Origin: Lacihabitans soyangensis
GTDB lineage: Bacteria; Bacteroidota; Bacteroidia; Cytophagales; Spirosomataceae
NCBI RefSeq assembly: GCF_024343775.1
Contig: NZ_RJUF01000010.1
Coordinates: 17,844 to 81,843, forward strand
Length of the DNA: 64,000 nt
Direction: 5' to 3'
Shown in pieces: positions 1 through 9,177 of the stretch (positions are counted from its first letter, which is position 1; each line of letters starts with the position of its first letter). The notes below the pieces were generated by a model. It was not told the DNA's origin and ran no database searches. It saw nothing but the letters and a program-made list of their open reading frames with translations. Made by a program: the position numbers and the translations under genes.

Positions 1-490
1 CTCCTAAATTGAGTGAAGTGATGGCTGCACCTGACAATGAACCATAGCTCATGGCACTGATGTTGACCACCGACTGTGGATGATAGGGCTTTTGTCTGTG
101 CGGACCCACTATTTTGGCAGATGGGCAATAGGATGTCTTTTTGAAAGACGGATGCTTTTCGTCCAGCCTAAATGGCATCATGGCGGGTTTGATAAAAACA
201 TATCCTGGCTCATGAATATCTTGGTCAGTACCAAAGCCTTGCATGTTGTTTTCGGTCTTGGAAGAAGCATAAATCCAAGTGCGTTGCTGGCGATTAAAAG
301 GTAATTCTTCTCGGTTGTTGGCTACTATGTACTGTCGCAATTCCGGGCCAAAACTCTCCAAAAAGTATCGAATATGCCCTACCAGAGGGAAATTATGTTG
401 TATTGTGTGTTTTTTTTGAAAAATATCTCGAAGGAAAATCAAGAATAAAACTACCAAAACATAGCCCCACCAAGGAAAATCGAAATTCAT
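1..490 (-). CDS. FMN-binding glutamate synthase family protein (5' part, cut by window edge)
   Basis: I translated this frame by hand from the ATG at 490 to the window edge; it stays open for 163 codons. The N-terminus has one hydrophobic segment (about residues 6-20), followed by the region that precedes the FMN barrel of glutamate-synthase-like proteins. The sequence SAMSYGSLSGAAITSLNLG near the edge matches the start of the GltB FMN-binding domain. Members of this stand-alone family are usually about 500 residues, so roughly one third is visible. They resemble the synthase domain of GltB but lack the glutaminase domain, and their substrate is generally unproven. The ATG overlaps the TGA of the upstream GH130-like gene (ATGA at 487-490), so the two are probably co-translated. 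Family is confident; substrate unknown. Confidence 0.88.
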   Translation of the reverse strand, partial: MNFDFPWWGYVLVVLFLIFLRDIFQKKHTIQHNFPLVGHIRYFLESFGPELRQYIVANNREELPFNRQQRTWIYASSKTENNMQGFGTDQDIHEPGYVFIKPAMMPFRLDEKHPSFKKTSYCPSAKIVGPHRQKPYHPQSVVNISAMSYGSLSGAAITSLNLG

Positions 491-1611
491 TGTTTTTTGT
501 TTTTTTGTGATGAAATAGCCAAACCTACGAAGGAATCAGCTGTGCCGTAATAAAGATACCACTTGTTTTTATAGAAAACCAAACCCTCGGCAAAAGTAGT
601 TCCCGCTTTGTATTGTCCTGTAACCTCATGGGGCAAACTAGGGACTAAAAACGGTTTATCTGATCGTTTGAGTACGGTTTTTAAGTCTTTTGGGTCAAAA
701 ACAACTCTCCCAACGGTATAAGTTCCGAGTGGAAATTCAGACGATGCATTTTCTGCAAAATCACTATTTTTTCCATTGTAAATCAATACCACACCCTCGT
801 CGGTTATCATGGCTGGCGGACCGCATTCAGTCAGATTACTGTCAAAAAAGCCTTTTCTTGTTTGAATTACAAAGCTCAATTTCCCAGAATTATCTAATTC
901 AGGGTACCAATCATAAAGATTTTCCGACCACGCCAGGTTTACACCATGTTCTCCCCAATACATCCAATATTTACCGTTTATTTTGGCTGCTACATAATTT
1001 TTACCTTCTAATTTGGTTAAAATAGAACCTGATTTAGAAGCCATGTTTTTGAATTTTCCTTCATAAGCTTTTGCAAATGCAGGCCCTTTTTTCTCCCAAG
1101 TGATTAAATCTTTGGAGAAGGCAATCGAAAGTCTTGGGGTGTCATAATTCCAAGCGGTGTAGGCCATTACATATGATCCATCGGTGGTTTGTACTACTCG
1201 TGGGTCTTCACAACCACCTGGCGAATCGTAAATAGAAAAATCGTCGTTTGCAGGATATAGAACAGGTTTTGGATATTTTTTGAAATTTATGCCATCACTA
1301 CTTTCGGCTAAGCCAATTCTTGACGTTCTGCCACCCAAATGTGCCTTTGGATTATCTTCAGCTCTATAGAGAAGCATTACTTTACCATCTTTCACAACCG
1401 CTGCTGGGTTAAAAACATCGGCTCTCTGCCATTTTACGGTTGTTTTTTTCATCGGGCAATCAAATACGAAAGTAGAATCGGCTTTTAATATTGGATTAAT
1501 TTCTGTTTTTTTGAAAGCATCAAAATCAATTTGCGAAATGCCCGTTTGCGAAGTCTTGCATGACCAAGTTGTGAAAAACAAGGCCAAAAGCACGAAGTTT
1601 TTGAGTTTCAT
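487..1611 (-). CDS. GH130-like glycosidase/phosphorylase lipoprotein
   Basis: The 374-residue protein begins with a lipoprotein signal (MKLKNFVLLALFFTTWSC), so it is probably anchored in the envelope. The rest reads as a five-bladed beta-propeller of the GH43/GH130 type: NPAAVVKDGKVMLLYRAED (near residue 68), GGCEDPRVV (near 133) and repeated hydrophobic-Trp blades ending in WYLYYGTAD. GH130 enzymes are mostly mannoside phosphorylases or hydrolases; substrate cannot be told here. An upstream in-frame codon at 1656 would extend the frame, but it lies inside the secDF terminator and the lipoprotein signal starts only at 1611, so 1611 is chosen. The stop overlaps the start of the glutamate-synthase-like gene by four bases. 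Family likely, activity not shown. Confidence 0.8.
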   Translation of the reverse strand: MKLKNFVLLALFFTTWSCKTSQTGISQIDFDAFKKTEINPILKADSTFVFDCPMKKTTVKWQRADVFNPAAVVKDGKVMLLYRAEDNPKAHLGGRTSRIGLAESSDGINFKKYPKPVLYPANDDFSIYDSPGGCEDPRVVQTTDGSYVMAYTAWNYDTPRLSIAFSKDLITWEKKGPAFAKAYEGKFKNMASKSGSILTKLEGKNYVAAKINGKYWMYWGEHGVNLAWSENLYDWYPELDNSGKLSFVIQTRKGFFDSNLTECGPPAMITDEGVVLIYNGKNSDFAENASSEFPLGTYTVGRVVFDPKDLKTVLKRSDKPFLVPSLPHEVTGQYKAGTTFAEGLVFYKNKWYLYYGTADSFVGLAISSQKNKKQ

Positions 1612-1643
1612 AAGGTTGTTATTTGAAACCTCTAAAAAACAAA

Positions 1644-1668
1644 AAAAGCTCGGCATAACCGAGCTTTT
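1644..1668 (-). terminator. Intrinsic terminator of secDF
   Basis: A perfect 10-bp inverted repeat (AAAAGCTCGG / CCGAGCTTTT, 5-base loop) lies 24 bases past the secDF stop. On the minus strand it is followed by a T-rich run. It sits just upstream of the GH130-like gene and separates the two transcripts. Confidence 0.85.
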
Positions 1669-1691
1669 CCTGAAAAAACAAAATATTATTC

Positions 1692-4631
1692 TTATTTCTT
1701 AACTTCTACAGCTGGAACTACTTTCATAGCATCACCGTCTTTTTCAAGACGTCTTTGCATAGCATCAACAACTATCGGAGCAGCAATAAATAATGATGAG
1801 TAAGTACCTACAATTACACCAATAAACATGGCGAATATAAAGCCTCTGATGGTTTCACCACCGAAAATCAATAATATCAACAATACCAACAAGGTAGCCA
1901 CACCCGTTACGGCTGTTCTACTCAAAGTACTGTTCAAGGCGTTATTGATAGTGGTTTCGATTGGCTCTTTGCTCGATCCTTTCTCTCTGAGGTATTCACG
2001 AATACGGTCAAAAATTACGACAGTATCACTCATTGAGTAACCCATCAAGGTCAATACCGCACCCACAAATGCTTGGTCAATGTCTAAAGAGAATGGCAAA
2101 ATACCGTTAAGGATAGAGAAGATACCCAAGATAACCAATACGTCATGGAATAAGGCCACAACCGCACCAAAACCAAAGGCTACGCTTCTAAATCTGATAT
2201 AGATGTAAATAAATGTCAATATCAAAGCATAAAGAATCGCTTTCAATGATGACCAGATCGTATCGTTAGCGATGGTTGCACCTACTTTAGAGAAGGACAT
2301 CACTTTACCTTTGTTGCCATTTACCGAAGCCACTGCTTTACCTAATTCTGCTGTGATTTGTTTCTCTACTTCTGGCTCAGTGTTATCTATTTTGTAGGCT
2401 GAGGTTACCATTACTTGGTCAAATCCGCCGTAAGTTTTCACCTCCGCGTTTGAGCCAGGAAACACACCTTCAACTACAGTTCTTACTTCTTCAGTGTTTA
2501 CGGTTTTTTCAAACTTCACCACGAAAGTTCTACCACCTTTAAAGTCAACACCCAATCCAAATCCTCTAATACCAATAGAAATAGCTCCAGCTAAAATGAT
2601 GGCAGAAGATATGATGTAGAACAATTTTCTTTTCTTGATAAAATCAATGTTAGAATCTTTGAAAAGTTTCTCTGTCCAAGCAGTTTTGAAGTTGATTGTC
2701 TTTCCTTTTTTGATATTATAATCAAACAACAATCTCGACACAAAAACCGCACAGAACAACGAAGTAAATATACCTATCAATAAAGTAGTCGCAAATCCTT
2801 TTACAAGACCAGTTCCGAAAATCATCAAAATAACGGCTGTTATTAAGTTGGTTACGTTAGAGTCAATAATAGAAGGCATAGCGTTTTTAAAACCATCACC
2901 CACAGCGGTAATGAAGCTTTTACCTGCAGTTAGTTCTTCTTTGATACGCTCATAAATTAGTACGTTGGCATCCACCGACATACCCACCGAAAGTACCAAA
3001 CCAGCAATACCTGGCAAAGTCATGGTTGCACCAAAAGATGCCATAACTCCAAGAAGCAATACCAAGTTGACCAGTAAGGCAGCATTAGCAATCCATCCAG
3101 CTTTGCTATAGTACACCATCACGAAAATCAATACCGCAACAAGACCCAAAATTGATGACAAAACACCCGCACTTACTGCTTTAGCACCTACAGAGGCACC
3201 TACGGTAGCTTCTTCTATGATGTTGGTCGGAGCTGGTAATTTACCGGCTTTCAATACGTTGGCTAAATCTTGAGCTTGTTCTACACTAAATCCACCAGAA
3301 ATACTTGAGCTACCGCCGCTGATTTCTTGGTTCACATTTGGAGCAGAATATACATAATTGTCCAAAATAATGGCAATGCTATTTCCAACATTAGCACCTG
3401 TCATCGTTTTCCATTTTCTGGCACCTAGGGCGTTCATTTGCATGGTTACGTCTGGTTTTCCAGTCATTGGGTCATAATCTTGTTTAGCGTTTGTGATAAC
3501 GTCTCCCTCAATTGGAGCATTTCCGTGGTCCTTAACAGCGTAAACAGGTACAACTTCTTCTTTTGTTACTGGATTTTCTACTGGACTAACATCATACAGG
3601 AAAGTCAAGTTAGCAGGGAAAATTCCTTGAGCATCTGGGCGTTTCAATACGGCGTTTAGTCTTGAAGTATCTTTTGATCTCACAGCCAAACCACCTGTTG
3701 GTGATGCTACGAAAATGTTAGACAATGAGTTAGCGTTAGCCAATGAATCAGTTCCAGTAGAATCGGTTTTGGTTTTCAAAGCCGAAGCCAAACTACTTTT
3801 CGAAGTATCTTTCGCAGCTATTTTGTTTTCAGCAGTCTTAATTTTTGACTCAAGGTCTATTTTGGTCAACAAAGCTGAAAATGCCTCCATAGAAGGATTG
3901 ATTTCTTGTAGGCTATACACCTCACAAAACTCCAATTTTGCAGCCCCTGATAATAATTTTCTTACCCTTTCTGGGTTATCAATACCTGGCAATTCAACTT
4001 GAATACGGTTAGTACCTGGTATTTTAGAAAGGTTAGGGTTGGCTACACCAAATTTATCTACCCTTGTTTGAATAACTTTATATGAACGGTCAAAAGCCCC
4101 ATCAACTTCCGCCTTTACATATCTAATAACCTCTGCATCAGATGAGTTGAGGTTTAGAACGTCTCTGTTTGAAGTATTAGAGAAAATTGAGGCCAATTTA
4201 GTGTCTTTGGCTAATTTTCTATACTCAGCAACGAACAAATCCACGAAGTTTGTGCTGCTGGTAACGGCTGCTTTTTTGGCTGCCTCTACTGCAATCGCTA
4301 CTCTTGGGTCACGTGAGCCTTTGGCCAATGTTTTTATGATTTCGGTTGGAGAAACTTCCAATATCACGTGCATACCTCCTTGAAGGTCAAGTCCAAGTCC
4401 AAGTTCTTGCTTGCTTAGTTCTTCTAGAGTTGATCCCAAGAACACATCCTGTTTCCACAAGGAGTCTAAATATCTTTGTTTTTTGCTGGCATCTATCTTG
4501 CCATCTTTGCCTGTCGCGTAAGCTGCGGCTTCTTTTCTGATGTCGTTTACTTTCCATGTTCTTACCAAGTAATAAACACTGATCAGAGAGAAAACAACAA
4601 ATAGTACTAATATACCTAATCTGTTTTTCAT
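1692..4631 (-). CDS. secDF: Protein translocase SecDF (fused SecD-SecF)
   Basis: This 979-residue protein is the fused SecD-SecF form common in Bacteroidota. It uses the proton gradient to help SecYEG pull exported proteins across the inner membrane. The SecD half has an N-terminal membrane segment (about residues 7-23), the LGLDLQGGMHVILEV motif (near 78-92), a large periplasmic region with a Ser/Thr/Ala-rich insert (about 260-310), and membrane helices containing GMSVDANVLIYERIKEEL. The SecF half starts near residue 650 with GLGVDFKGGRTFVVKF and contains GYSMSDTVVIFDRIREYL. Twelve membrane helices are expected. The ATG at 4631 precedes the first helix directly. It appears monocistronic, with its own terminator. 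Confidence 0.97.
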   Translation of the reverse strand: MKNRLGILVLFVVFSLISVYYLVRTWKVNDIRKEAAAYATGKDGKIDASKKQRYLDSLWKQDVFLGSTLEELSKQELGLGLDLQGGMHVILEVSPTEIIKTLAKGSRDPRVAIAVEAAKKAAVTSSTNFVDLFVAEYRKLAKDTKLASIFSNTSNRDVLNLNSSDAEVIRYVKAEVDGAFDRSYKVIQTRVDKFGVANPNLSKIPGTNRIQVELPGIDNPERVRKLLSGAAKLEFCEVYSLQEINPSMEAFSALLTKIDLESKIKTAENKIAAKDTSKSSLASALKTKTDSTGTDSLANANSLSNIFVASPTGGLAVRSKDTSRLNAVLKRPDAQGIFPANLTFLYDVSPVENPVTKEEVVPVYAVKDHGNAPIEGDVITNAKQDYDPMTGKPDVTMQMNALGARKWKTMTGANVGNSIAIILDNYVYSAPNVNQEISGGSSSISGGFSVEQAQDLANVLKAGKLPAPTNIIEEATVGASVGAKAVSAGVLSSILGLVAVLIFVMVYYSKAGWIANAALLVNLVLLLGVMASFGATMTLPGIAGLVLSVGMSVDANVLIYERIKEELTAGKSFITAVGDGFKNAMPSIIDSNVTNLITAVILMIFGTGLVKGFATTLLIGIFTSLFCAVFVSRLLFDYNIKKGKTINFKTAWTEKLFKDSNIDFIKKRKLFYIISSAIILAGAISIGIRGFGLGVDFKGGRTFVVKFEKTVNTEEVRTVVEGVFPGSNAEVKTYGGFDQVMVTSAYKIDNTEPEVEKQITAELGKAVASVNGNKGKVMSFSKVGATIANDTIWSSLKAILYALILTFIYIYIRFRSVAFGFGAVVALFHDVLVILGIFSILNGILPFSLDIDQAFVGAVLTLMGYSMSDTVVIFDRIREYLREKGSSKEPIETTINNALNSTLSRTAVTGVATLLVLLILLIFGGETIRGFIFAMFIGVIVGTYSSLFIAAPIVVDAMQRRLEKDGDAMKVVPAVEVKK

Positions 4632-4745
4632 AAATAATGATTGTATCCTTTTCCCAAAAGAGGATGTTTAATTGAAAATATAGCACATAGGGACATTGTG
4701 CTTTTTATGGTTTAAAAGCTAAGAATTACGAAGAATGATGAAGTA

Positions 4746-5087
4746 TCAGGGTGCGTTTATGGCAATATGATGCTCAAAAAGCTTGTCGAAATAAGAATTT
4801 CTAAAAAAATCGAAGAATGGCTTTACAAACGGAGCATTTTGTTCGTAGCCAAATATAAAGTTTTGGTCAAATACCAGCTGGAATTCTTCGAAAGAGAAAT
4901 CATAAGAAGGAACTACGGATTCGTGGCTGATTTGCTGAACTACAGGAGTTTCTTTCTCTTTTTTGTCCTTTTCGGAAGATTCGGATTGTGGTTGAGGAAC
5001 ATAACTAGCCGAAGCCACGTGTGCTGAAAACACGCTTACGAGCATTAATAGCCCGATAATCTTCGATATGATGTTGTTTTTTCTCAT
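4746..5087 (-). CDS. Small exported protein of unknown function
   Basis: The 113-residue product starts MRKNNIISKIIGLLMLVSVFS and carries a clear signal peptide ending near ASAS. A short charged linker rich in Glu, Lys and Ser follows, then an aromatic-rich C-terminal half with many Phe and Tyr. An upstream in-frame start at 5141 would place 18 extra residues ahead of the signal peptide, so 5087 is preferred. I recognise no family. It reads in the same direction as the lipoprotein and queA upstream, 76 bases after the lipoprotein stop, and may be expressed with them. Confidence 0.65.
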   Translation of the reverse strand: MRKNNIISKIIGLLMLVSVFSAHVASASYVPQPQSESSEKDKKEKETPVVQQISHESVVPSYDFSFEEFQLVFDQNFIFGYEQNAPFVKPFFDFFRNSYFDKLFEHHIAINAP

Positions 5088-5163
5088 TTTGGAAGCACAA
5101 AAGTACAAAACCTTCAAAGAAAAAGTCAAGAAATGTGCCAAAAATTAATATTTCCCGGAATTC

Positions 5164-5649
5164 TTACTTTTTTACGGACTTCACCAATGCCTTTTTGGAC
5201 ATCATAATGAAACCTAAATCTTTCTTGCAGTTTTTATAAACCAGTGAATTTGTGTTGATAGGAAAACTGTATAAATAAAGTGTATCGTTGACTTTCTGGA
5301 TATTATCACCGATTAACTGTTTTTGCTCCTTACTGAATTTGTATGCCTCAAGTATTTCGCCGATTTTTCCATTTTTCAAGGCTTCTGCTGTTACCAAACT
5401 CAAATCTATCAATTCAACTTCAGTGCCTTCCAAAGTGATTTTGTCAGCACATTCAATGTTGAGGTTACCATTGAATTTCTCAGAAATCGATTTTCCCAAG
5501 CTATTGGCCACGTCAACGATTTCCTCCTGGTTGACTTTTTTTATTTTATAGTCCGACATCAGCTGTTTCACCTCGGCAGTATCTACACGTTTTACTTGTC
5601 CGCAAGATATTAGGCCAAAAATCAATAATACGGTGATTGTATTTTTCAT
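5164..5649 (-). CDS. Lipoprotein of unknown function
   Basis: The product is 161 residues with a typical lipoprotein signal (LISC, Cys16). The mature part is hydrophilic and mostly helical, with a run of charged heptad-like sequence, and has two further cysteines (in NIECADK and YKNCKKD). The layout loosely recalls small Tll0287-like (DUF3365) lipoproteins, but there is no heme CxxCH motif, so I do not assign that family. It starts 4 bases after the queA stop and is almost certainly in the same transcript. Confidence 0.65.
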   Translation of the reverse strand: MKNTITVLLIFGLISCGQVKRVDTAEVKQLMSDYKIKKVNQEEIVDVANSLGKSISEKFNGNLNIECADKITLEGTEVELIDLSLVTAEALKNGKIGEILEAYKFSKEQKQLIGDNIQKVNDTLYLYSFPINTNSLVYKNCKKDLGFIMMSKKALVKSVKK

Positions 5650-5653
5650 AAAA

Positions 5654-6850
5654 CTATGGTATTAAAAGACTTGAGTCCCCAAAACTTAGGAATCTGTAAT
5701 CGTTATTTAGTGCTTCTGAATATATTTTTTTCCAGTTGTGTTCTCCCACAAAGGCTGCTACCAACATCAAGAGGGTAGAAGATGGTTGATGGAAGTTGGT
5801 AATCAATCCTTTACAAATCTTGAATTTATAGCTCGGGAAAATCATGATTTCGGTTTGACCAATTATTTCTTTCAATTGATTTCTTTCGAAATATGAAAGT
5901 ACGGCTTTTAAAGCGTCTAATGTCGATATTTCGGTTCTTTCTTCATAAGGAAATAGTTTTTCGATAAAGAAATGACTCATTGGGTTTTCAATCAATTTTA
6001 CTCCAAACCAATATAAGCTCTCCAACGACCGCATGGAAGTTGTACCGACCGGAACCACGAACGAATGGTTTTCTAATAAAGCCTCTACAAATTCTCTCGA
6101 AAACACCAATTGCTCATTATGCATAGGGTGCTCTATGGCGTTTTCGGCTTTTACAGGCATGAATGTTCCCGCTCCCACATGCAAGGTTAGAAAACTTTTT
6201 TGTATGCCTTTATTACTAATTTTTTCAAAAACAGCATCTGTAAAATGCAAACCAGCCGTAGGAGCCGCCACTGCACCTTTGTTTTTGGAATATACGGTTT
6301 GGTAGTTTTCTATATCGGTTTCTTCTGACTCTCTATTCAGGTAGGGCGGCAGTGGAATTTTGCCAAAAGCCTCCACCAAGTCACTAAAGTTATCTTCCGA
6401 ATTCCAGCTAATTTTGACTTCGTTTTGCTCTCGGTCTGCAAATGATGCATTTATTTGCACGTTCCGATGGTTTATTTCTACTTCGGCACTGAGAACCTCT
6501 TCAGTTTTCCACTTTTTTTTGTTGCCAATCACACATTCCCAAATAATCTCATACTTGGCCTCCATTGCCAGCGAAATTACGTTACTAGGGCTTATTGGAT
6601 TTAGCAGAAATACCTCAATAACGGCCCCAGTTTCTCTTTTGAAGAACATCCGAGCAGGTATTACTTTGGTATTATTTAGCACCAAATGGGTGTTTTCGGG
6701 TAATAAATCTACAATGTCCGTGAAACGTTGATGTGAGATTTCTTCATGATAGTAAAACAAAAGCTTGGAACTATCCCGTGGTTCTACAGGATATTTGGCT
6801 ATACGTTCGTTGTCTAGTACGTAATTATAATCTGAGATTTTGATCTGCAT
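5654..6850 (-). CDS. queA: S-adenosylmethionine:tRNA ribosyltransferase-isomerase
   Basis: QueA transfers and isomerises the ribosyl part of S-adenosylmethionine onto preQ1-modified tRNA, giving epoxyqueuosine in the queuosine pathway. The 398-residue sequence has the family hallmarks: the N-terminal region ending YPVEPRDSSKLLF, NTKVIPARM near residue 60, AAPTAGLHFTDAVFEKI in the middle, the LHVGAGTFMPVK stretch, and the C-terminal LITNFHQPSSTLLMLVAAF. An in-frame TTG precedes the ATG at 6850; the ATG is preferred because it overlaps the upstream TGA by one base (TGATG). No other queuosine genes are in the window. Confidence 0.95.
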   Translation of the reverse strand: MQIKISDYNYVLDNERIAKYPVEPRDSSKLLFYYHEEISHQRFTDIVDLLPENTHLVLNNTKVIPARMFFKRETGAVIEVFLLNPISPSNVISLAMEAKYEIIWECVIGNKKKWKTEEVLSAEVEINHRNVQINASFADREQNEVKISWNSEDNFSDLVEAFGKIPLPPYLNRESEETDIENYQTVYSKNKGAVAAPTAGLHFTDAVFEKISNKGIQKSFLTLHVGAGTFMPVKAENAIEHPMHNEQLVFSREFVEALLENHSFVVPVGTTSMRSLESLYWFGVKLIENPMSHFFIEKLFPYEERTEISTLDALKAVLSYFERNQLKEIIGQTEIMIFPSYKFKICKGLITNFHQPSSTLLMLVAAFVGEHNWKKIYSEALNNDYRFLSFGDSSLLIP

Positions 6851-7350
6851 CAATCCTCTGGAGTTGGGTTAGAAAAAAGTAATCTAAATGGAACGAAAAA
6901 TAACAGAATCATCAATACAAACACCCCAAAAATCAGTAGCCAGTTGTAATTGAAGTCTAACATTTGGCCTTTTTTTGAATTGATGTTGTTAAGACCCAGA
7001 ATGACAAAGACCAAATAGGTATTTAGAAAGGCTAAAAATGCTGAAAACCAACCTGTTAATAAGGATTTCAAGGCTGTTGGCTGATTGGCCCAAACACTAT
7101 TTGAGTTTAGACCTTTGAAATTTATATTGAGCAATAAGTTTTTGAGTAAATCCATAAGAATATTTATGCTAAATACTACACCAACTGTCCAATAGAAAAA
7201 CTGTTGTTTGTTGATGAATCTGTTTGGATAACCTTGGTCATCGTGGCCTATGGCGATTGAATCAGGTAAGTTGGCGTAGCAAAAAAGAATAACAGCAGTG
7301 ACGATAACCACAGAGGCAACCCTCCAAAACTTAAAAAATATATTTGTCAT
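6850..7350 (-). CDS. DUF1648-like integral membrane protein
   Basis: The 166-residue protein has about four hydrophobic helices (near residues 9-27, 50-70, 95-117 and 135-155). Between the first two is LPDSIAIGHDDQGYPNRFINKQ, cut here to its recognisable core LPDSIAIGHDDQGYPNRF, which matches the DUF1648 pattern of a Pro-rich loop with a Gly-x-Pro turn also seen in SdpI-like immunity proteins. No function is established for this branch. Its stop overlaps the queA ATG by one base, so it is translated just ahead of queA. Confidence 0.6.
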   Translation of the reverse strand: MTNIFFKFWRVASVVIVTAVILFCYANLPDSIAIGHDDQGYPNRFINKQQFFYWTVGVVFSINILMDLLKNLLLNINFKGLNSNSVWANQPTALKSLLTGWFSAFLAFLNTYLVFVILGLNNINSKKGQMLDFNYNWLLIFGVFVLMILLFFVPFRLLFSNPTPED

Positions 7351-7470
7351 ATTGAGACTTTCGAATAAATGTATCTAATTTTATTCTTTTATAATTAAAC
7401 TTTTGTCTTGTCGAAATGTTTCACAAAGGTAGGGGAGAAGGCCTTGCATATTTATTAAATTGAAGAAAAA

Positions 7471-8019
7471 ATGTCAAAAATTTATACAAAAACAGGCGAT
7501 AAAGGTACTACTTCACTCATTGGCGGAACGAGATTACCCAAAGACGATATAAAAATAGAAGCTTACGGAAGTGTAGACGAACTCAATGCTTGGATTGGTG
7601 TTTTGGCAGATGCTCCTGAAAACAAAGAGCGTAATGCTTTTCTGAAAGAGATTCAGGATAGATTGTTTACTATCGGTGCTGAATTGGCCTCAGAGCCAGA
7701 GCAAAATAAGAAGAAACTCCCTGAACTTTTTGAGAGCGACATAGAAGTTCTAGAGAAAGAAATGGATGCCTACAACGAAGTTATTCCAACTCTACGAGCT
7801 TTTGTTCTACCGGGCGGACATCCTTTGGTTTCTTTTGCACATGTGGCACGAACCGTTTGCCGAAGGTCAGAACGTCAGGTGATAAGGTTGTCTCACAATG
7901 AAGAAGTGAATGTGTTGATTATTAAATACTTAAATAGATTGTCTGATTATTTGTTTGTGCTTTCTAGGAAAATCACACAAGAACAAAATGCTCCTGAGAT
8001 TGCTTGGAAACCGAGGTAA
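7471..8019 (+). CDS. Cob(I)alamin adenosyltransferase, PduO type
   Basis: The enzyme transfers adenosine from ATP to cob(I)alamin, giving adenosylcobalamin. The 182-residue protein begins MSKIYTKTGDKGTTSLIGG, the ATP-binding N-terminus of the PduO class, and contains EAYGSVDELNAWIG (about residues 30-43), RAFVLPGG (near 108) and ARTVCRRSERQV (about 121-132), with the conserved Arg and Glu residues of the trimeric family. Length is normal. It is transcribed away from the queA group with a 120-base gap. The B12-dependent methylmalonyl-CoA mutase at 45.0-47.1 kb is the only evident user in this window. Confidence 0.95.
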   Translation: MSKIYTKTGDKGTTSLIGGTRLPKDDIKIEAYGSVDELNAWIGVLADAPENKERNAFLKEIQDRLFTIGAELASEPEQNKKKLPELFESDIEVLEKEMDAYNEVIPTLRAFVLPGGHPLVSFAHVARTVCRRSERQVIRLSHNEEVNVLIIKYLNRLSDYLFVLSRKITQEQNAPEIAWKPR

Positions 8020-8216
8020 GTTTGGATGGTCAATTGAACACGGATTTTATGGATGAGACACGGATTTTTTTCATTTATATTGTTTCAATCCATTAAGGTG
8101 AATTTAACTAAGTCTTACTTTAAGGCTGTTGAGTATAACTAGTCCATGATTTTAAAGTATATTCTGTGCGGCCTCTGCTGCGGTCTAATACGTGTTCTGC
8201 CGTGTGCCCAAAAAAT

Positions 8217-8936
8217 TCAATCTACAGTCAGGAATCCAAATCTTTTTGGTCTATGAAATGCAGGCGATTCGCCTGAAAGTGTAGAACTCCAACAAATGAA
8301 GTCGCAAGTTTCGGCATCGCATGTCCAGTTGGCTTCTGGGTGTGACTGTTTAGAGCGGATTCTGTAAAAATTTATTCTGTATTGTCCTTTTGGATCTCTG
8401 CCAACCAGTTTCCAAGGTATGGACATGCGTCCGTTCCATGAACTTGAAGATTTTACGGCTTCATGTAGGATCCCAGCGTCTTTGTGAGCAATCATTCCTT
8501 CTAAAGTCTGGGTTTCTTCTCCCAAAGTAGGATTGTTTATGGTACCTACCCAAAGTGCATTGTTTGGATTGATTTCTATTTCTAGATAATGTTTAGAATC
8601 TTCGTTGCCCGGACTAATAAATACCTCAAAAACCTCCTGATTGTACAGGGGATCGTTATGAACTACCATGTTGTTTTGCTCCACGAAATCGTCCTGAAGA
8701 CATTCGAAAGCAATATGAAGGAATTCGTTATCAGATTTTATGGAAACATTGGTCAGGTAATCAACAGCTTGGCCGTTAGTAGAATGTTTGAAATGTGGGT
8801 CTACTTTTACTGACTCTCCGTTGTTTTTAAGGTTTATCTCTCGGTTGGGCATTGTAGTTTTTTCTTTGCTTAAATCAATTTGTAGAAAATTGGTCTGCAA
8901 AACTATAAAAAAAATTAGGGAATGACTAAAAGCCAT
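8217..8936 (-). CDS. Exported CBM9-like carbohydrate-binding protein
   Basis: The chosen start gives 239 residues beginning MAFSHSLIFFIVLQTNFLQ, a plausible signal peptide. The mature part matches the family-9-like carbohydrate-binding fold: DEFLHIAFECLQDD, then YNQEVFEVFISPG, YLEIEINPNNALW and a closing FHRPKRFGFL. Such domains occur alone in many Bacteroidota and are thought to bind sugar chain ends; no enzyme domain is present. A longer frame starts at 8981, but those 15 residues overlap the small reading frame at 8950-9102 and precede the signal peptide. Family is probable, role unknown. Confidence 0.72.
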   Translation of the reverse strand: MAFSHSLIFFIVLQTNFLQIDLSKEKTTMPNREINLKNNGESVKVDPHFKHSTNGQAVDYLTNVSIKSDNEFLHIAFECLQDDFVEQNNMVVHNDPLYNQEVFEVFISPGNEDSKHYLEIEINPNNALWVGTINNPTLGEETQTLEGMIAHKDAGILHEAVKSSSSWNGRMSIPWKLVGRDPKGQYRINFYRIRSKQSHPEANWTCDAETCDFICWSSTLSGESPAFHRPKRFGFLTVD

Positions 8937-8949
8937 AAAATTCAATTCT

Positions 8950-9102
8950 CTAAAGGATGATTGACAGGTTTTTGTTGCCAAACTGCAGTTTCAGTACATT
9001 TCCTTTACTTATCTGAAGTTTGGTCAACTCAAATTTACCATTATTGTCAACCAATTCCCGCAAGTTTTCCTTAGTATTTTTTTCTTTAATGATTATTTTC
9101 AT
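8950..9102 (-). CDS. Possible 50-residue protein
   Basis: I found this frame by hand; it is too short for usual cutoffs. It starts at ATG 9102, reads MKIIIKEKNTKENLRELVDN and continues through a Lys/Asn/Leu-rich stretch to TAG at 8950. The composition is that of a small soluble alpha/beta protein, not random AT-rich sequence, and the stop is 13 bases upstream of the start chosen for the CBM9-like gene. No family recognised. Confidence 0.4.
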   Translation of the reverse strand: MKIIIKEKNTKENLRELVDNNGKFELTKLQISKGNVLKLQFGNKNLSIIL

Positions 9103-9135
9103 GAGTGGTCCGTGTTTTACTATTAGGAAAAAATA

Positions 9136-9163
9136 ACTTCTGGAAATTTTACTTTCCAGAAGT
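9136..9163 (-). terminator. Intrinsic terminator of the PepSY-like lipoprotein gene
   Basis: A perfect 11-bp inverted repeat (ACTTCTGGAAA / TTTCCAGAAGT, 6-base loop) lies 15 bases past the stop of the lipoprotein gene. A run of T follows on the minus strand. Confidence 0.85.
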
Positions 9164-9177
9164 CATAATTTTTACGC

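Noticed and set aside
80..304. Plus-strand frame at the left edge
   Set aside because: The minus strand here codes for the FMN glutamate synthase family protein.
8041..8080. Direct repeat of ACACGGATTTT in the gap after the adenosyltransferase gene
   Set aside because: Only two short copies and no partner structure; not enough for a named element. The rest of the 197-base gap shows nothing.
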